A stretch of DNA of 64,000 bases from Ectothiorhodospira mobilis (GTDB lineage Bacteria; Pseudomonadota; Gammaproteobacteria; Ectothiorhodospirales; Ectothiorhodospiraceae). Position numbers and translations under genes: made by a program. Below the pieces are notes generated by a model. The model searched no databases. It was not told where the DNA came from and saw nothing but the letters and a program-made list of their open reading frames with translations. Positions 34,881 to 44,306 of this stretch are shown one piece after another. How positions within the stretch are numbered: the stretch's first letter is position 1; every line of letters starts with the position of its first letter. Location: positions 1-64,000 of the forward strand of contig NZ_FOUO01000008.1 in the NCBI RefSeq assembly GCF_900114895.1, given 5' to 3'.

Positions 34881-35495
34881 TCAAACCCCGCCGCCGGGGC
34901 GGTTCCCTTCCAGGCGGCGGATGCGCGCCTCCAGGCGGTCCGTGTCACTGCGCAGCCGGTCCACCGCGTCCATATAGGCCTCCACCTCGGCGCGGCCGGC
35001 CAGGGGGCCGCCGCGCAGCTGCTCACCCACGCGCCCCTGCACCCCGTCGCGGGCGCGGTGCCAGCGCGCCCGCAGGCCGCAGAGCCCCCGGCGCACGCGC
35101 TGCGCCCCCGCCTCCCCCACCAGGCGGGCCAGGAGGTCCTCCCAGTGCAGGTCCACGCCCCGCAGCAGGTCGTTGAGGCGCCGCGCCAGCTCCACGTCCC
35201 CCACCAGGGTCACCGTCTCCGGCAGCGGGGCCCCGGGGTCGTCCGAAAGCAGCCGCGCCAGGGTGAGGGGGGAGGCGGCGATATGGGCATCCGGTTCGCC
35301 ATCGTACCGACCCGACACCTGCAGGAAGCCGTCGCCGGGGATGAAGTGGAGGGTCAGGTCGATGCCGGTGATGTGCAGGGCCACCACCCCCGTGCCCAGG
35401 GCCTCGAGCCGGGCACGGCTGTTGGGGTCCAGGGCCAGATAGCGGCGGATGGCCGCCTCCAGCAGGGCCGTGACGGGGGCGGGGGGTGTCTTCAT
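34881..35495 (-). CDS. ubiJ: Ubiquinone biosynthesis accessory factor UbiJ (SCP2 domain)
   Basis: The 204-residue protein has an N-terminal SCP2 lipid-binding domain ([40 protein letters not shown]) and a charged C-terminal helix with coiled-coil character ([20 protein letters not shown]). UbiJ holds ubiquinone intermediates for the soluble Ubi complex. It sits between ubiE and ubiB, the classic order, with 35 and 8 base spacers. Confidence 0.9.
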   Translation of the reverse strand: MKTPPAPVTALLEAAIRRYLALDPNSRARLEALGTGVVALHITGIDLTLHFIPGDGFLQVSGRYDGEPDAHIAASPLTLARLLSDDPGAPLPETVTLVGDVELARRLNDLLRGVDLHWEDLLARLVGEAGAQRVRRGLCGLRARWHRARDGVQGRVGEQLRGGPLAGRAEVEAYMDAVDRLRSDTDRLEARIRRLEGNRPGGGV

Positions 35496-35530
35496 GACCG
35501 TCTGCTCCTGGCGGGGATGGCCGGGCGGAT

Positions 35531-36280
35531 TCAGAGCTTGTAGCCCCGGTGCAGGGCCACCACCCCGCCGGTGAGGTTGAAGTAATCGCAGCGCTCGAAA
35601 CCGGCGGTCTCCATCATGTCCTTGAGGGTCTCCTGATCGGGGTGCATGCGGATGCTCTCCGCCAGGTAACGGTAGCTGTCGGCATCACCGGCCACCAGCC
35701 GCCCCATGAGCGGCAGCGCCTTGAAACTGTACAGGTCGTACACCTTGCCGAAGGTGCGGGAGACGGGATGGGAGAATTCCAGCACCAGCAGCTTGCCGCC
35801 GGGTTTGAGCACCCGGTGCATGGAGGCCAGGGCGGCGTTCTTGTCGGTGACGTTGCGCAGGCCGAAGGCGATGGTGACCAGGTCGAAGTGATCGTCGGCG
35901 AAGGGCAGGTGTTCGGCATCGGCCTGTACGAAATCCAGGTTCTCCACCAGCCCCTGGTCCACCAGGCGGGCACGCCCCTGGGTGAGCATGGAGGCGTTGA
36001 TGTCGCTGAGCACCACCTGCCCCCGGGGTCCGGTGATGCGGGCGAACTTGGCCGCCAGGTCCCCCGTGCCCCCCGCCAGGTCCAGCACCTTCCAGCCCGG
36101 ACGGGCCCCGGCCACCTCCACGGTGAAGCGCTTCCAGGCGCGGTGGATGCCCATGGACATGAGATCGTTCATGAGGTCGTAGCGGCCGGCCACGGAGTGG
36201 AACACCTGTCCCACCCGCCGGGCCTTTTCCTGTACCGGCACCCGCTCGTAGCCGAAATCGGTGGTCTTGTCGTCGGACAT
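35531..36280 (-). CDS. ubiE: Ubiquinone/menaquinone C-methyltransferase
   Basis: The 249-residue SAM-dependent methyltransferase has the family signature [20 protein letters not shown] motif [27 protein letters not shown], the post-motif [14 protein letters not shown], and the C-terminal [12 protein letters not shown]. It methylates the demethylquinone ring in the quinone pathway. Length equals the E. coli protein closely. It follows a DUF971 gene by 14 bases. Confidence 0.96.
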   Translation of the reverse strand: MSDDKTTDFGYERVPVQEKARRVGQVFHSVAGRYDLMNDLMSMGIHRAWKRFTVEVAGARPGWKVLDLAGGTGDLAAKFARITGPRGQVVLSDINASMLTQGRARLVDQGLVENLDFVQADAEHLPFADDHFDLVTIAFGLRNVTDKNAALASMHRVLKPGGKLLVLEFSHPVSRTFGKVYDLYSFKALPLMGRLVAGDADSYRYLAESIRMHPDQETLKDMMETAGFERCDYFNLTGGVVALHRGYKL

Positions 36281-36294
36281 GTCCGCTCCCGTCG

Positions 36295-36657
36295 TCAGTC
36301 CCCGCGCCGGTGGCCCGCGGCCTCCAGGCGCTCCAGGTATTCATGCCACAGCCGGTCCCGGTGGGCCCCCAGGTGGTGGAGATAGTCCCAGTCGTAGATG
36401 CCGGTGTCGTGACCGTCGGAGAACACCAGCCGGATGCCGTAGTGGCCCACCGGCTCGATGGCGGTGATGTTGACCCCCTCCTTGCCCACCTGCAAGACCT
36501 CCTGGCCGGGGGCGTGCCCGCGCACCTCCGCAGAGGGGGAATGGACGCGCAGGAACTCGCAGCCCAGGCGGTGGTGCTGGCCGTCACCGTAGACCAGTTC
36601 CAGTTCCCGGGACTGGCGGTGCAGGCGGATATCGGTGGGTCGGTGTCTTGCGCCCAT
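36295..36657 (-). CDS. DUF971 (GBBH-like N-terminal domain) protein
   Basis: The 120-residue protein matches the stand-alone DUF971 pattern: [60 protein letters not shown] and a C-terminal [12 protein letters not shown]. The fold is shared with the N-terminal metal-binding domain of gamma-butyrobetaine hydroxylase; its cellular role is unknown. It lies between hslU and ubiE in one leftward run, a common proteobacterial order. Confidence 0.88.
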   Translation of the reverse strand: MGARHRPTDIRLHRQSRELELVYGDGQHHRLGCEFLRVHSPSAEVRGHAPGQEVLQVGKEGVNITAIEPVGHYGIRLVFSDGHDTGIYDWDYLHHLGAHRDRLWHEYLERLEAAGHRRGD

Positions 36658-36672
36658 GGTCCGGCATGCGCC

Positions 36673-38016
36673 TCAGAGGATGTACCGGCTCAGGTCCTCG
36701 TCCTGCACCAGGTCCTCCAGCCGGGCGTCCACGTAGCCGGCATCGATACGCACCGGGCTGTCGCAGTCGGGGGCCTCGTAGGAGACCGTCTCCACCACCC
36801 GCTCCAGCACCGTGTGCAGGCGGCGGGCGCCGATGTTCTCGGTGCGCTCGTTCACCTGGGAGGCGATCTCCGCCAGGCGGCGCACGCCGTCCTCGGTGAA
36901 TTCCACGGTGATGCCCTCAGTGCCCAGCAGGGCCGCGTACTGCTCCGTGAGGGAGGCGCGGGGCTCGGTGAGGATGCGCACGAAGTCCTCGGCGGTGAGG
37001 GGCTCCAGCTCCACGCGGATGGGCAGACGGCCCTGAAGCTCGGGGATCAGGTCCGAGGGCTTGGACAGGTGGAAGGCCCCGGAGGCGATGAACAGGATGT
37101 GATCGGTGCGCACCGAGCCCACCTTGGTGCTCACGGTGCAGCCCTCCACCAGGGGCAGCAGGTCCCGCTGCACCCCCTCGCGGGAGACGTCGCCGCCGGT
37201 GTATTCCCCCTTGCGCACCACCTTGTCGATCTCGTCCAGGAAGACGATGCCGTTCTGCTCCACGTGGGAGACGGCGCGCAGCTTGATGTCCTCCTCGTTC
37301 ACCAGGCGCGCGGCCTCCTCGTCGGTGAGGAGCTTGAAGGCCTCCTTGATCTTGAGCTTGCGGGTGCGGGTGCGCTGGCCGCCCAGGTTCTGGAACAGCC
37401 CCTGGAGCTGGCTGGCCATGTCCTCCATGCCGGGGGGGGACATGATCTCCACCCCGGCGGGGATGGCCTGCACCTGGATCTCGATCTCCTTGTCGTCCAG
37501 CTGACCCTCCCGCAGGCGCTTGCGGAATTTCTGCCGGGTCTCCGTCTCCTGGCGCTCGGGCTCGGAGGACTCCGCCATGAAGCCGCCACCACTGCCCCGG
37601 GCGGGGGGCAGGAGGGCGTCCAGGATGCGCTCCTCGGCGGCCTCCTCGGCGCGGGGGCGCATCTTCTCCATCTCCTGTTCCCGCAGCATCTTCACGGCGG
37701 CGTCCACCAGGTCGCGGATGATGGACTCCACGTCGCGGCCCACATAGCCCACCTCGGTGAACTTGGTGGCCTCCACCTTGATGAAGGGGGCATTGGCCAG
37801 GCGCGCCAGACGCCGGGCGATCTCCGTCTTGCCCACGCCGGTGGGACCGATCATGAGGATGTTCTTCGGCGTCACCTCCCGCGCCAGGTCCGGGGACAAC
37901 TGCTGGCGGCGCCAGCGGTTGCGCAGGGCGATGGCCACCGCGCGCTTGGCCGGGTTCTGCCCGACGATGAAACGGTCCAGTTCCTGGACGATCTCTCTGG
38001 GGGTCATCTCAGACAT
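36673..38016 (-). CDS. hslU: ATPase subunit HslU of the HslVU protease
   Basis: The 447-residue AAA+ protein has [19 protein letters not shown], Walker [16 protein letters not shown], the pore-loop segment [15 protein letters not shown], the Walker B region VFLDEIDKV, the [17 protein letters not shown] sensor and the C-terminal ...EDLSRYIL tail that docks into HslV. The I-domain lies at about residues 105-245. It unfolds substrates for HslV. It follows hslV by 53 bases. Confidence 0.97.
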   Translation of the reverse strand: MSEMTPREIVQELDRFIVGQNPAKRAVAIALRNRWRRQQLSPDLAREVTPKNILMIGPTGVGKTEIARRLARLANAPFIKVEATKFTEVGYVGRDVESIIRDLVDAAVKMLREQEMEKMRPRAEEAAEERILDALLPPARGSGGGFMAESSEPERQETETRQKFRKRLREGQLDDKEIEIQVQAIPAGVEIMSPPGMEDMASQLQGLFQNLGGQRTRTRKLKIKEAFKLLTDEEAARLVNEEDIKLRAVSHVEQNGIVFLDEIDKVVRKGEYTGGDVSREGVQRDLLPLVEGCTVSTKVGSVRTDHILFIASGAFHLSKPSDLIPELQGRLPIRVELEPLTAEDFVRILTEPRASLTEQYAALLGTEGITVEFTEDGVRRLAEIASQVNERTENIGARRLHTVLERVVETVSYEAPDCDSPVRIDAGYVDARLEDLVQDEDLSRYIL

Positions 38017-38069
38017 GGCGCGGCCCTTGCAAAACGGGGGTGGGACGGGAATGGGGCAGCCTGCGCATC

Positions 38070-38603
38070 TCAGAGTTCCTCGATGCTCAGGTTGTGATTG
38101 GTATAGATGCAGATGTCCGCGGCGATGTTCAAGGCCTTCTCGGCGATCTCGCGGGCGGAGAGCTCGGTGTTCTCGCTCAGGGCGCGGGCCGCGGCCTGGG
38201 CGTAGGGGCCGCCGGAGCCGATGGCGATCAGGCCCTCCTCCGGCTCGATGACATCGCCGTTGCCGGAGATGATCAGCGAGGCCTCCTTGTCCGCCACCGC
38301 CAGCAGGGCCTCCAGGCGGCGCAGGCTGCGCTCGGTGCGCCAGTCCTTGGCCAGCTCCACGGCGGCGCGCACCAGGTTGCCGCTGTATTTCTCCAGCTTG
38401 CCCTCGAAGCGCTCGAAGAGGGTGAAGGCGTCCGCCGTACCGCCGGCGAAACCCGCCAGGACCTTGTCATGGTACAGGCGTCGCACCTTGCGGGCATTGC
38501 CCTTCATCACGGTGTTGCCCAGGGAGACCTGGCCGTCCCCGGCCAGGGCCACCTGCCCGTTGCGGCGGATGCTGATGATGGTGGTGCCACGAAACTGTTC
38601 CAA
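38070..38603 (-). CDS. hslV: Peptidase subunit HslV
   Basis: The 177-residue Ntn hydrolase reads [20 protein letters not shown]: the catalytic Thr follows a six-residue propeptide rather than the initiator Met, as in many non-enteric proteobacteria. Further motifs are [40 protein letters not shown] and [15 protein letters not shown]. It forms the double-hexamer protease core with HslU encoded next. Confidence 0.97.
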   Translation of the reverse strand: MEQFRGTTIISIRRNGQVALAGDGQVSLGNTVMKGNARKVRRLYHDKVLAGFAGGTADAFTLFERFEGKLEKYSGNLVRAAVELAKDWRTERSLRRLEALLAVADKEASLIISGNGDVIEPEEGLIAIGSGGPYAQAAARALSENTELSAREIAEKALNIAADICIYTNHNLSIEEL

Positions 38604-38669
38604 GGGTCGCTCCCCCGTACCGGTTCAAAGGGAAAATTGTAACGGAATCGGCCGCGGTGGCGGCAGGGC

Positions 38670-39599
38670 TCAGCCGCCCTTGGGACGGCGCCGCGCCCGC
38701 GGGTGGGCCCCGTCGTAGACCCGGGCCAGGTGCTGGTAGTCCAGGTGGGTGTAGATCTGCGTGGTGCCGATGTCGGAATGGCCCAGCAGTTCCTGCACCG
38801 CCCGCAGGTCCTGGGAGGACTCCAGGAGATGGCTGGCGAAGGTATGGCGCAGCAGGTGGGGATGCACATGGCGATCCAGCCCCCGGGCCTGGGCATGCTG
38901 CGCCAGGCGCCGTTGCACCGCCCGAGGGGAGAGGCGCCGCCCGCGGCGGCCGACGAACAGGGCGGGCTCCTGCGGGGGCGCCCATTCCCCGCGGCGGGCG
39001 AGCCAGGCCTCCAGGGCCTCCCGGGCCTTGCGGCCCACGGGCACGGTGCGCATCTTGCGGCCCTTGCCGGTGACCCGCACGGTGGCATCGGCCAGATCCA
39101 GGCCGGTCACGTCCAGGTCCGTCAGCTCCGCCAGGCGCAGCCCCGAGGAATAGAACAGCTCCATGATGGCCCGGTCGCGCACCTGCAGCAGGTCCCCTCC
39201 GGGCAGTTCCACCAGACGGGCCACCTGCTCCGCCTCCAGCACCTCCGGCAGGGGACGGTGGCTGCGCGGCGCCCGCACCCCCTGGGCGGGATTGATCCCC
39301 GCCACCCCCTCGCGGAGGAGATAATTGAAGAAGCCGCGGATGGCCGAGAGCAGACGCTGCAGACTGGGTCCGGAGGCCCCGGCACGGTGGCGGGCGGCCA
39401 GCAGTGCGCGGATGTCGTGCACCGTGACCCGGGACCAGTCCACGGCGCCGTCCTCGCCGCGCTGCACATGGGCCCGCAGCCGGGTCAGATCCCGCCGGTA
39501 TCCGGCCACGGTGTGCGGCGAGGCGGCCCGCTCCCGGGACAGGTGTTCCAGATAGGCCCGGATCCGGGGGTCCACCGCCCGGTCCTCCCGGTCGTTCAT
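38670..39599 (-). CDS. xerC: Tyrosine recombinase XerC
   Basis: The 309-residue protein has an N-terminal SAM-like core-binding domain (YLEHLSRERAASPHTVAGYR) and a catalytic domain with the full set: Arg in YSSGLRLAEL, Lys in VTGKGRKMRTVPV, His/Arg in HPHLLRHTFASHLLE, and His plus the Tyr nucleophile in LGHSDIGTTQIYTHLD. With XerD it resolves chromosome dimers at dif. It overlaps the DUF484 stop by four bases, the usual dapF-DUF484-xerC operon. Confidence 0.95.
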   Translation of the reverse strand: MNDREDRAVDPRIRAYLEHLSRERAASPHTVAGYRRDLTRLRAHVQRGEDGAVDWSRVTVHDIRALLAARHRAGASGPSLQRLLSAIRGFFNYLLREGVAGINPAQGVRAPRSHRPLPEVLEAEQVARLVELPGGDLLQVRDRAIMELFYSSGLRLAELTDLDVTGLDLADATVRVTGKGRKMRTVPVGRKAREALEAWLARRGEWAPPQEPALFVGRRGRRLSPRAVQRRLAQHAQARGLDRHVHPHLLRHTFASHLLESSQDLRAVQELLGHSDIGTTQIYTHLDYQHLARVYDGAHPRARRRPKGG

Positions 39600-40294
39600 A
39601 CCGGTGCCAGCCGCCTGGACACGGCGTGGGAGACGATCTCCCCCAGATAACCCAAAAACAGGGTACCCATGCCGGGATGGAAGCGGGAGGCCTCCTGGCT
39701 GCCCAGGGCGAGGAGCCCCAGGGGGCTGGAACCCTCCAGGAGGGGCACCACCACCGCGGAACGGGTCTCCGCCGCCGTCTGTGCCGGGAACAGGGCCTCC
39801 AGCTGGGTCTGGGAGAGGCGGCCGCAGAGGGGACGCCGGTCCTCGAACAGGTGGGAGAAGCCCTCGATGGCCGGGTCATCCCCGCGCACGAAGTGCATGC
39901 CCCGGGCGGGGTCGCCGCACACGCGGATGACCACGGCATCGGCGCGGAACTCGCTGCGCAGGTGCTCCTGGGTGGTGGCCAGGACGGCGTCCAGGTCCTC
40001 CGCCTCCATCAGGCCGAGGGCCAGGTGGTGCATGCGCTGGCTCAGACGTTCGTTCTCCCGGGCCAGCTTCACCAGCTCCATGAGCTTGCGCTCCAGGGTG
40101 CGGTTCTTCTCTCGCAGCACCGAGATCTGGCGTTCCATGAGGGAGACCGCCCCACCACAGGGATGAGGCAGGCGCAGGACCTCCAGCAGCGGCAGATGGC
40201 GTTCGAAAAAGTCCGGATGGGCGCGCAGATAGGCCTCCACCGTTGCCTCGGTGACCGCCTCTTCGGCGAGCGCGCTCTTGCCTGGTGTGCTCAT
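39596..40294 (-). CDS. DUF484 (GAF-like) protein
   Basis: The 232-residue protein starts at ATG 40294, overlapping the dapF stop (ATGA). It contains [20 protein letters not shown], a coiled-coil segment ([20 protein letters not shown] onward) and a GAF-like C-terminal domain ([38 protein letters not shown]). The family lies invariably between dapF and xerC in gammaproteobacteria; its function is unknown. Confidence 0.9.
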   Translation of the reverse strand: MSTPGKSALAEEAVTEATVEAYLRAHPDFFERHLPLLEVLRLPHPCGGAVSLMERQISVLREKNRTLERKLMELVKLARENERLSQRMHHLALGLMEAEDLDAVLATTQEHLRSEFRADAVVIRVCGDPARGMHFVRGDDPAIEGFSHLFEDRRPLCGRLSQTQLEALFPAQTAAETRSAVVVPLLEGSSPLGLLALGSQEASRFHPGMGTLFLGYLGEIVSHAVSRRLAPV

Positions 40295-41127
40295 AGTTGA
40301 ATCCGACCCGTAAAGACCGACTGTGCGGGGCCGGTCATCAGGACCGGCGCATCCTCGCGACCGGCCCACTCTATCACAAGCCGCCCGCCGGGCAGATCCA
40401 CCGCCACCTGCCGGTCCAGCAGTCCCTGCAGCTGCCCGCTGACCACGGCGGCACAGGCGCCGGTACCGCAGGCCAGGGTCTCGCCCGCCCCGCGCTCGAA
40501 CACCCGCAGGCGCACCCGCTCCCGGGATACCACCTCCATGAAGCCCGCGTTGGCCCCGCGGGGGAAGCGGGGATGACGCTCAATGAGGGGCCCCAGGCGC
40601 TCCACCGGGGCCTTGTGCACGTCCTCCACCACCACCACCGCGTGGGGGTTGCCCATGGACACGGCACCGATCTCCAGGGTCTCGCCCCCCACCTGCAGTG
40701 TATGGGTGGGGGCGGCGGCAGCGGCCTCGAAGGGGATCGTCCAGGGCTCCAGGCGAGGCGGCCCCATGTCCACCGTCACCTGACCATCGCCCTGCACCTG
40801 CAGGGTGATGATCCCGGCCGCCGTCTCCACCGGGATCACCGTGGCCTCGGTCAGCCCCGCCTCGCGCACGAATACGGCAAAGCAACGGGCGCCGTTGCCG
40901 CATTGCTCCACTTCGTTGCCGTCGGCGTTGAAGATGCGATAACGGAAAGCGGCGCGCTGCGGGTCCGCCGGGGGTTCCACCAGCAGCACCTGGTCGCAGC
41001 CCACGCCGGTGCGCCGGTGGGCGAGGAAACGCACCCGCTCCGGGGTCAGTGACACGTGCTGGCGCACGGCGTCGATCACCACGAAATCGTTACCGAGCCC
41101 ATGCATCTTGGTGAAGTTCATTTCCAT
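40291..41127 (-). CDS. dapF: Diaminopimelate epimerase
   Basis: The 278-residue enzyme has [18 protein letters not shown], the first catalytic cysteine in [18 protein letters not shown] and the second in [15 protein letters not shown], the thiol pair that interconverts LL- and meso-diaminopimelate for lysine and peptidoglycan. Two in-frame ATGs (41127 and 41121) are possible; the first is given. Its usual upstream partners lptM-lysA are not adjacent here but 12.5 kb to the right. Confidence 0.96.
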   Translation of the reverse strand: MEMNFTKMHGLGNDFVVIDAVRQHVSLTPERVRFLAHRRTGVGCDQVLLVEPPADPQRAAFRYRIFNADGNEVEQCGNGARCFAVFVREAGLTEATVIPVETAAGIITLQVQGDGQVTVDMGPPRLEPWTIPFEAAAAAPTHTLQVGGETLEIGAVSMGNPHAVVVVEDVHKAPVERLGPLIERHPRFPRGANAGFMEVVSRERVRLRVFERGAGETLACGTGACAAVVSGQLQGLLDRQVAVDLPGGRLVIEWAGREDAPVLMTGPAQSVFTGRIQL

Positions 41128-41233
41128 GGGCGAGAGCCTAAGGTTTTGCGGCGCGGGAGAAAAGCCCGGGGATGCCGCGTCCGCGATCGTTGCTATAGTG
41201 GGGTGCGTGATACCCGCCCCGCAAGGATCCTGC

Positions 41234-42229
41234 ATGAGCGCATTCCAGCCCCTTCCCGAACCCCTCAACCCCGAGGGGGAACCGCGCCGCGTCGGCATCG
41301 AACTGGAGATGGCGGGGCTCTCCCTGGAGGCCATCGCGGGGGCCATCACGGACCTGTTCGGTGGCGAGCACCGCGCCGACTCCCCCTTCCAGCAGCGGGT
41401 CACCGGCACCCGCTTCGGGGACTTCGGGCTGGAGCTGGACAGCGACCTGCTCAAGCGCCGGGAATACCTGGACTACCTGGAGAAGATGGGGGTGGAGGTG
41501 GACCGGGACGGACGGCCCCACGCCCTGGAGACGGCCCTCTCCCAGGTGGCCGGGCTGGTGGTGCCCCACGAGGTGGTGGCCCCGCCGGTGCCCCACGACG
41601 CCCTGCCGGAACTGGACCGACTGCGCCGGCGCCTGCAGCAGGCCGGGGCCAAGGGCACCCATGACTCCCTGTTCTACGCCTTCGGCCTGCAGATCAACCT
41701 GGAACTGGCGCATCTGGACGCGGCCTCCATCCTGCGCCACCTGCAGGCCTTCCTGGTGCTCCATGACTGGCTTCTGGAACATTCACAGACGGACCTCTCG
41801 CGGCGGCTGACCCCCTTCGTGGACCCGTTCCCGGAGACCTATGCCCGGCTCATCCTGCAGCCGGACTACGCCCCGGACCTGAAAGGGCTGATCACCGACT
41901 ACCTGGCCCACAACCCCACCCGCAACCGCCCCCTGGACCTGCTCCCTCTGTTCGCCCATCTGGCCCCGGAGCAGATCCAGGCGGCAGCGGTGGAGCACCA
42001 CCTGATCCATGCGCGGCCCACCTTCCATTACCGCCTGCCGGACTGCCGCATCGACGAGCCCCAATGGGACCTGAGCCTGCCCTGGGCGGGCTGGGTGGCG
42101 GTGGAACGGCTGGCGGCCCAACCGCAGCGCCTGCACCGCATGGCGGCGGAACTCCTGGGGGCGGACCGGGGCGGGCTGGCCGCCCGCATCCAGCAATGGA
42201 TGGCAGGCCTCACCGGATCGGGGAGTTGA
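41234..42229 (+). CDS. Putative amidoligase (glutamine synthetase/carboxylate-amine ligase fold)
   Basis: The 331-residue protein shows the amidoligase-family beginning [20 protein letters not shown], a second acidic strand [10 protein letters not shown], the conserved [12 protein letters not shown], and the later [20 protein letters not shown]. The family (Iyer, Abhiman and Aravind class, Pfam Amidoligase_2) is predicted to join amines to carboxylates with ATP. The gene directly downstream, four bases away, is a class I glutamine-amidotransferase-like hydrolase, a recurrent pairing thought to make and cut gamma-glutamyl-type or peptide bonds. Substrate unknown. Confidence 0.75.
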   Translation: MSAFQPLPEPLNPEGEPRRVGIELEMAGLSLEAIAGAITDLFGGEHRADSPFQQRVTGTRFGDFGLELDSDLLKRREYLDYLEKMGVEVDRDGRPHALETALSQVAGLVVPHEVVAPPVPHDALPELDRLRRRLQQAGAKGTHDSLFYAFGLQINLELAHLDAASILRHLQAFLVLHDWLLEHSQTDLSRRLTPFVDPFPETYARLILQPDYAPDLKGLITDYLAHNPTRNRPLDLLPLFAHLAPEQIQAAAVEHHLIHARPTFHYRLPDCRIDEPQWDLSLPWAGWVAVERLAAQPQRLHRMAAELLGADRGGLAARIQQWMAGLTGSGS

Positions 42230-42233
42230 CCCC

Positions 42234-43010
42234 ATGCGGCCGCGTCCCCGCATCGGCATCACCGGCCCCGACCGGGGCGGCCTGGCCGCCTGGATCATGA
42301 CCGCCCGGGCCATCCGCCGCGCCGGCGGCCGGCCGGTGCGCATCACCCCGGCACGGCATCCGCCGCGCGGACGTCTGGACGGCCTAGTGATCGGCGGCGG
42401 GGCCGATGTGGACCCGGGGCTATACGGCCAGGACCCGCTGCACCTGATGCGGGAGATCGACGCCAGCGAACCCGCCACCGGACAGCGCCTGCTGGCCTAT
42501 ATGCTCTATCCCCTGCTCTGGCTGCTACGCCGCCTGCTGCGCACCAAGCACCACGGCGGCGACCGGGCACGGGACCTCCTGGAGACGGAGCTCATCCGCC
42601 GGGCCCTGGCGGACGGCCTGCCCGTACTGGGCATCTGCCGGGGCATGCAACTGCTCAACGTGGTCCAGGGCGGCAGCCTGCACCAGGACCTGGAGGGCTT
42701 CTACCGGGAGATCCCCCGGGTGCGCAGCATCCTCCCGCGCAAGATGGTCACCCTGGCCCCCGGCTCCCGCCTGGCGGCCCTCACCGGCCCCGCCCCCCTG
42801 GCGGTGAACGCCCTGCACCACCAGGCCGTGGACCGCCCGGGCCGGGGCCTGCACGCCGTGGCCCGGGAACCCAGCGGCCTGGTCCAGGCCATCGAGGCCA
42901 GCGGTCCCCGCTTCGTGCTGGGGGTGCAATGGCACCCGGAATACCTGCCCCAGAAGGTGCGCCACCAGCGGCTGTTCCGCGGCCTGGTGCGGGCCGCCGG
43001 CGGTGGATGA
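42234..43010 (+). CDS. Class I glutamine amidotransferase-like hydrolase (Peptidase C26)
   Basis: The 258-residue protein has LDGLVIGGGADVDPGLYG, the nucleophile elbow LGICRGMQLLNVVQGGSLHQ with the catalytic Cys, NALHHQAVDRPGRGL, and the His-x-Glu motif FVLGVQWHPEYL, so the triad is complete. It belongs with PuuD-type gamma-glutamyl hydrolases. A hydrophobic segment LLAYMLYPLLWLLRRLL (near residues 83-99) is an odd insert for this family and may associate with the membrane. It is coupled to the amidoligase gene by a four-base spacer. Confidence 0.82.
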   Translation: MRPRPRIGITGPDRGGLAAWIMTARAIRRAGGRPVRITPARHPPRGRLDGLVIGGGADVDPGLYGQDPLHLMREIDASEPATGQRLLAYMLYPLLWLLRRLLRTKHHGGDRARDLLETELIRRALADGLPVLGICRGMQLLNVVQGGSLHQDLEGFYREIPRVRSILPRKMVTLAPGSRLAALTGPAPLAVNALHHQAVDRPGRGLHAVAREPSGLVQAIEASGPRFVLGVQWHPEYLPQKVRHQRLFRGLVRAAGGG

Positions 43011-43013
43011 GCC

Positions 43014-43643
43014 TCAGCAGGGCACCCCCGTGCCCCCCAGGCCGCAATAGCCGCCGGGGTTTTTGGCCAGGTACTGCTGGTGATCCGCCTCGGCGAAGTA
43101 GAAACCGGGATCGGGCCGGATCTCGGTGGTGATGCGTCCCCGGCCATGGGCCTCCAGGGCCCGCTGATAGGCGTCGCGGCTGGCGGCGGCGGCCTCGGCC
43201 TGGGCCGCATCCTGGGTGTGGATGACGGAACGGTACTGGGTGCCCACGTCGTTGCCCTGGCGCATGCCTTGGGTGGGGTCGTGGCGGGTCCAGAAGACCC
43301 TCAGCAGGTCTTCATAGGCAACCACCCCGGGGTCGAAGACCACCCGCACCACCTCAGCATGGCCCGTAAGCCCGCCGCACACCTCGGGATAGGTGGGATT
43401 CGGGGTATATCCCCCGGCATACCCCACGGCGGTGGTGTACACCCCGGGGATCTCCCAGAAGGCCCGCTCGGCCCCCCAGAAGCAGCCCATGCCAAACACC
43501 GCCTGCATCATGCCCTGGGGATAGGGAGGCGCCAGGGGGGTATCCAGGACGGCGTGACGGCGGGGGATCGCCAGGGGGGTGTCCCGCCCCGCGGGGGCCT
43601 GATCGGGACGGGGCATGGCAGTCTTGTGGCGGAAGGCGAACAT
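43014..43643 (-). CDS. msrA: Peptide methionine sulfoxide reductase A
   Basis: The 209-residue enzyme has the catalytic [45 protein letters not shown], and the recycling-cysteine C-terminus [13 protein letters not shown]. The N-terminal extension before the core ([14 protein letters not shown]) is normal for the E. coli-like subgroup, supporting ATG 43643. It repairs oxidised methionine (S-form). It converges tail-to-tail with the amidotransferase-like gene, three bases apart. Confidence 0.95.
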   Translation of the reverse strand: MFAFRHKTAMPRPDQAPAGRDTPLAIPRRHAVLDTPLAPPYPQGMMQAVFGMGCFWGAERAFWEIPGVYTTAVGYAGGYTPNPTYPEVCGGLTGHAEVVRVVFDPGVVAYEDLLRVFWTRHDPTQGMRQGNDVGTQYRSVIHTQDAAQAEAAAASRDAYQRALEAHGRGRITTEIRPDPGFYFAEADHQQYLAKNPGGYCGLGGTGVPC

Positions 43644-43738
43644 GGCGCGGGGGTTCCATGAAGGGGTTCATCCCTTGGAGTCCCGGCGTCGGGGAAAGTT
43701 TGCCTGCCGGGCCCTAGGGCGGCGCATCCCCGCGAGGA

Positions 43739-44269
43739 TCAATCCCGCTCCTCCCCTGGCGCGGACGCGGGCGGCCCGGGAGGCTCCTCCATCTCCAGCT
43801 CACCGGTATCCACCTGCAGCGGGGGCACCTCCCGGGGCTCGCCGATGCGGGCACCGGGCTCCGCCAGGGTCAGGCCGGAGAGGTCCACCTGCAATGGCGG
43901 CGCTGGCTCCGGATCGCTCAGATCGGCCCCCGGGGGGGCCAGGGTAAGCCCCTCACCCGTATCGGGCCCCGGACCGGACGGGTCCGGTCCGCCCTCCCGT
44001 CCGGGGGTAACCCCTGGCGCGGCGCTCTCCTCCGGGGGCTGGGCCGCGACCCGCGCCACCGCCCCGGCCTGCTCCAGCCGGGCGCGATAGCGCTCGGCCG
44101 TGTCCGCATCCAGGCCCTTCTTCACCACCACCGGCCGGCCGCCCAGCAGGGCACCGGCCTTTTCCTCCGGGATGCGAAAGAGGACCGCCAGACGGGCGCG
44201 GACCCCGGATGGGTCCTCCCCGGCGGCCGTATCCCCCGTAAGGATCACCTGATAGCGCTCTGCCTGCAT
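43739..44269 (-). CDS. Hypothetical acidic protein with repeated PPLQVD motif
   Basis: The 176-residue protein has an N-terminal alpha/beta domain (RYQVILTGDTAAGEDPSGVR, then FRIPEEKAGALLGGRPVVVK) that resembles a small domain found at the front of assorted gammaproteobacterial membrane proteins. The C-terminal half is Pro/Glu/Gly-rich with an internal repeat: LTLAPPGADLSDPEPAPPLQ, VDLSGLTLAEPGARIGE, PPLQVDTGELEMEEPPG. GGAGGGGGAG just before ATG 44269 is a strong ribosome site. No function can be assigned. It follows the TRAP permease on the same strand. Confidence 0.6.
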   Translation of the reverse strand: MQAERYQVILTGDTAAGEDPSGVRARLAVLFRIPEEKAGALLGGRPVVVKKGLDADTAERYRARLEQAGAVARVAAQPPEESAAPGVTPGREGGPDPSGPGPDTGEGLTLAPPGADLSDPEPAPPLQVDLSGLTLAEPGARIGEPREVPPLQVDTGELEMEEPPGPPASAPGEERD

Positions 44270-44306
44270 CTCCCCCTCCCGGGTTTGCCTGGCGATGCAC
44301 GTGCCC

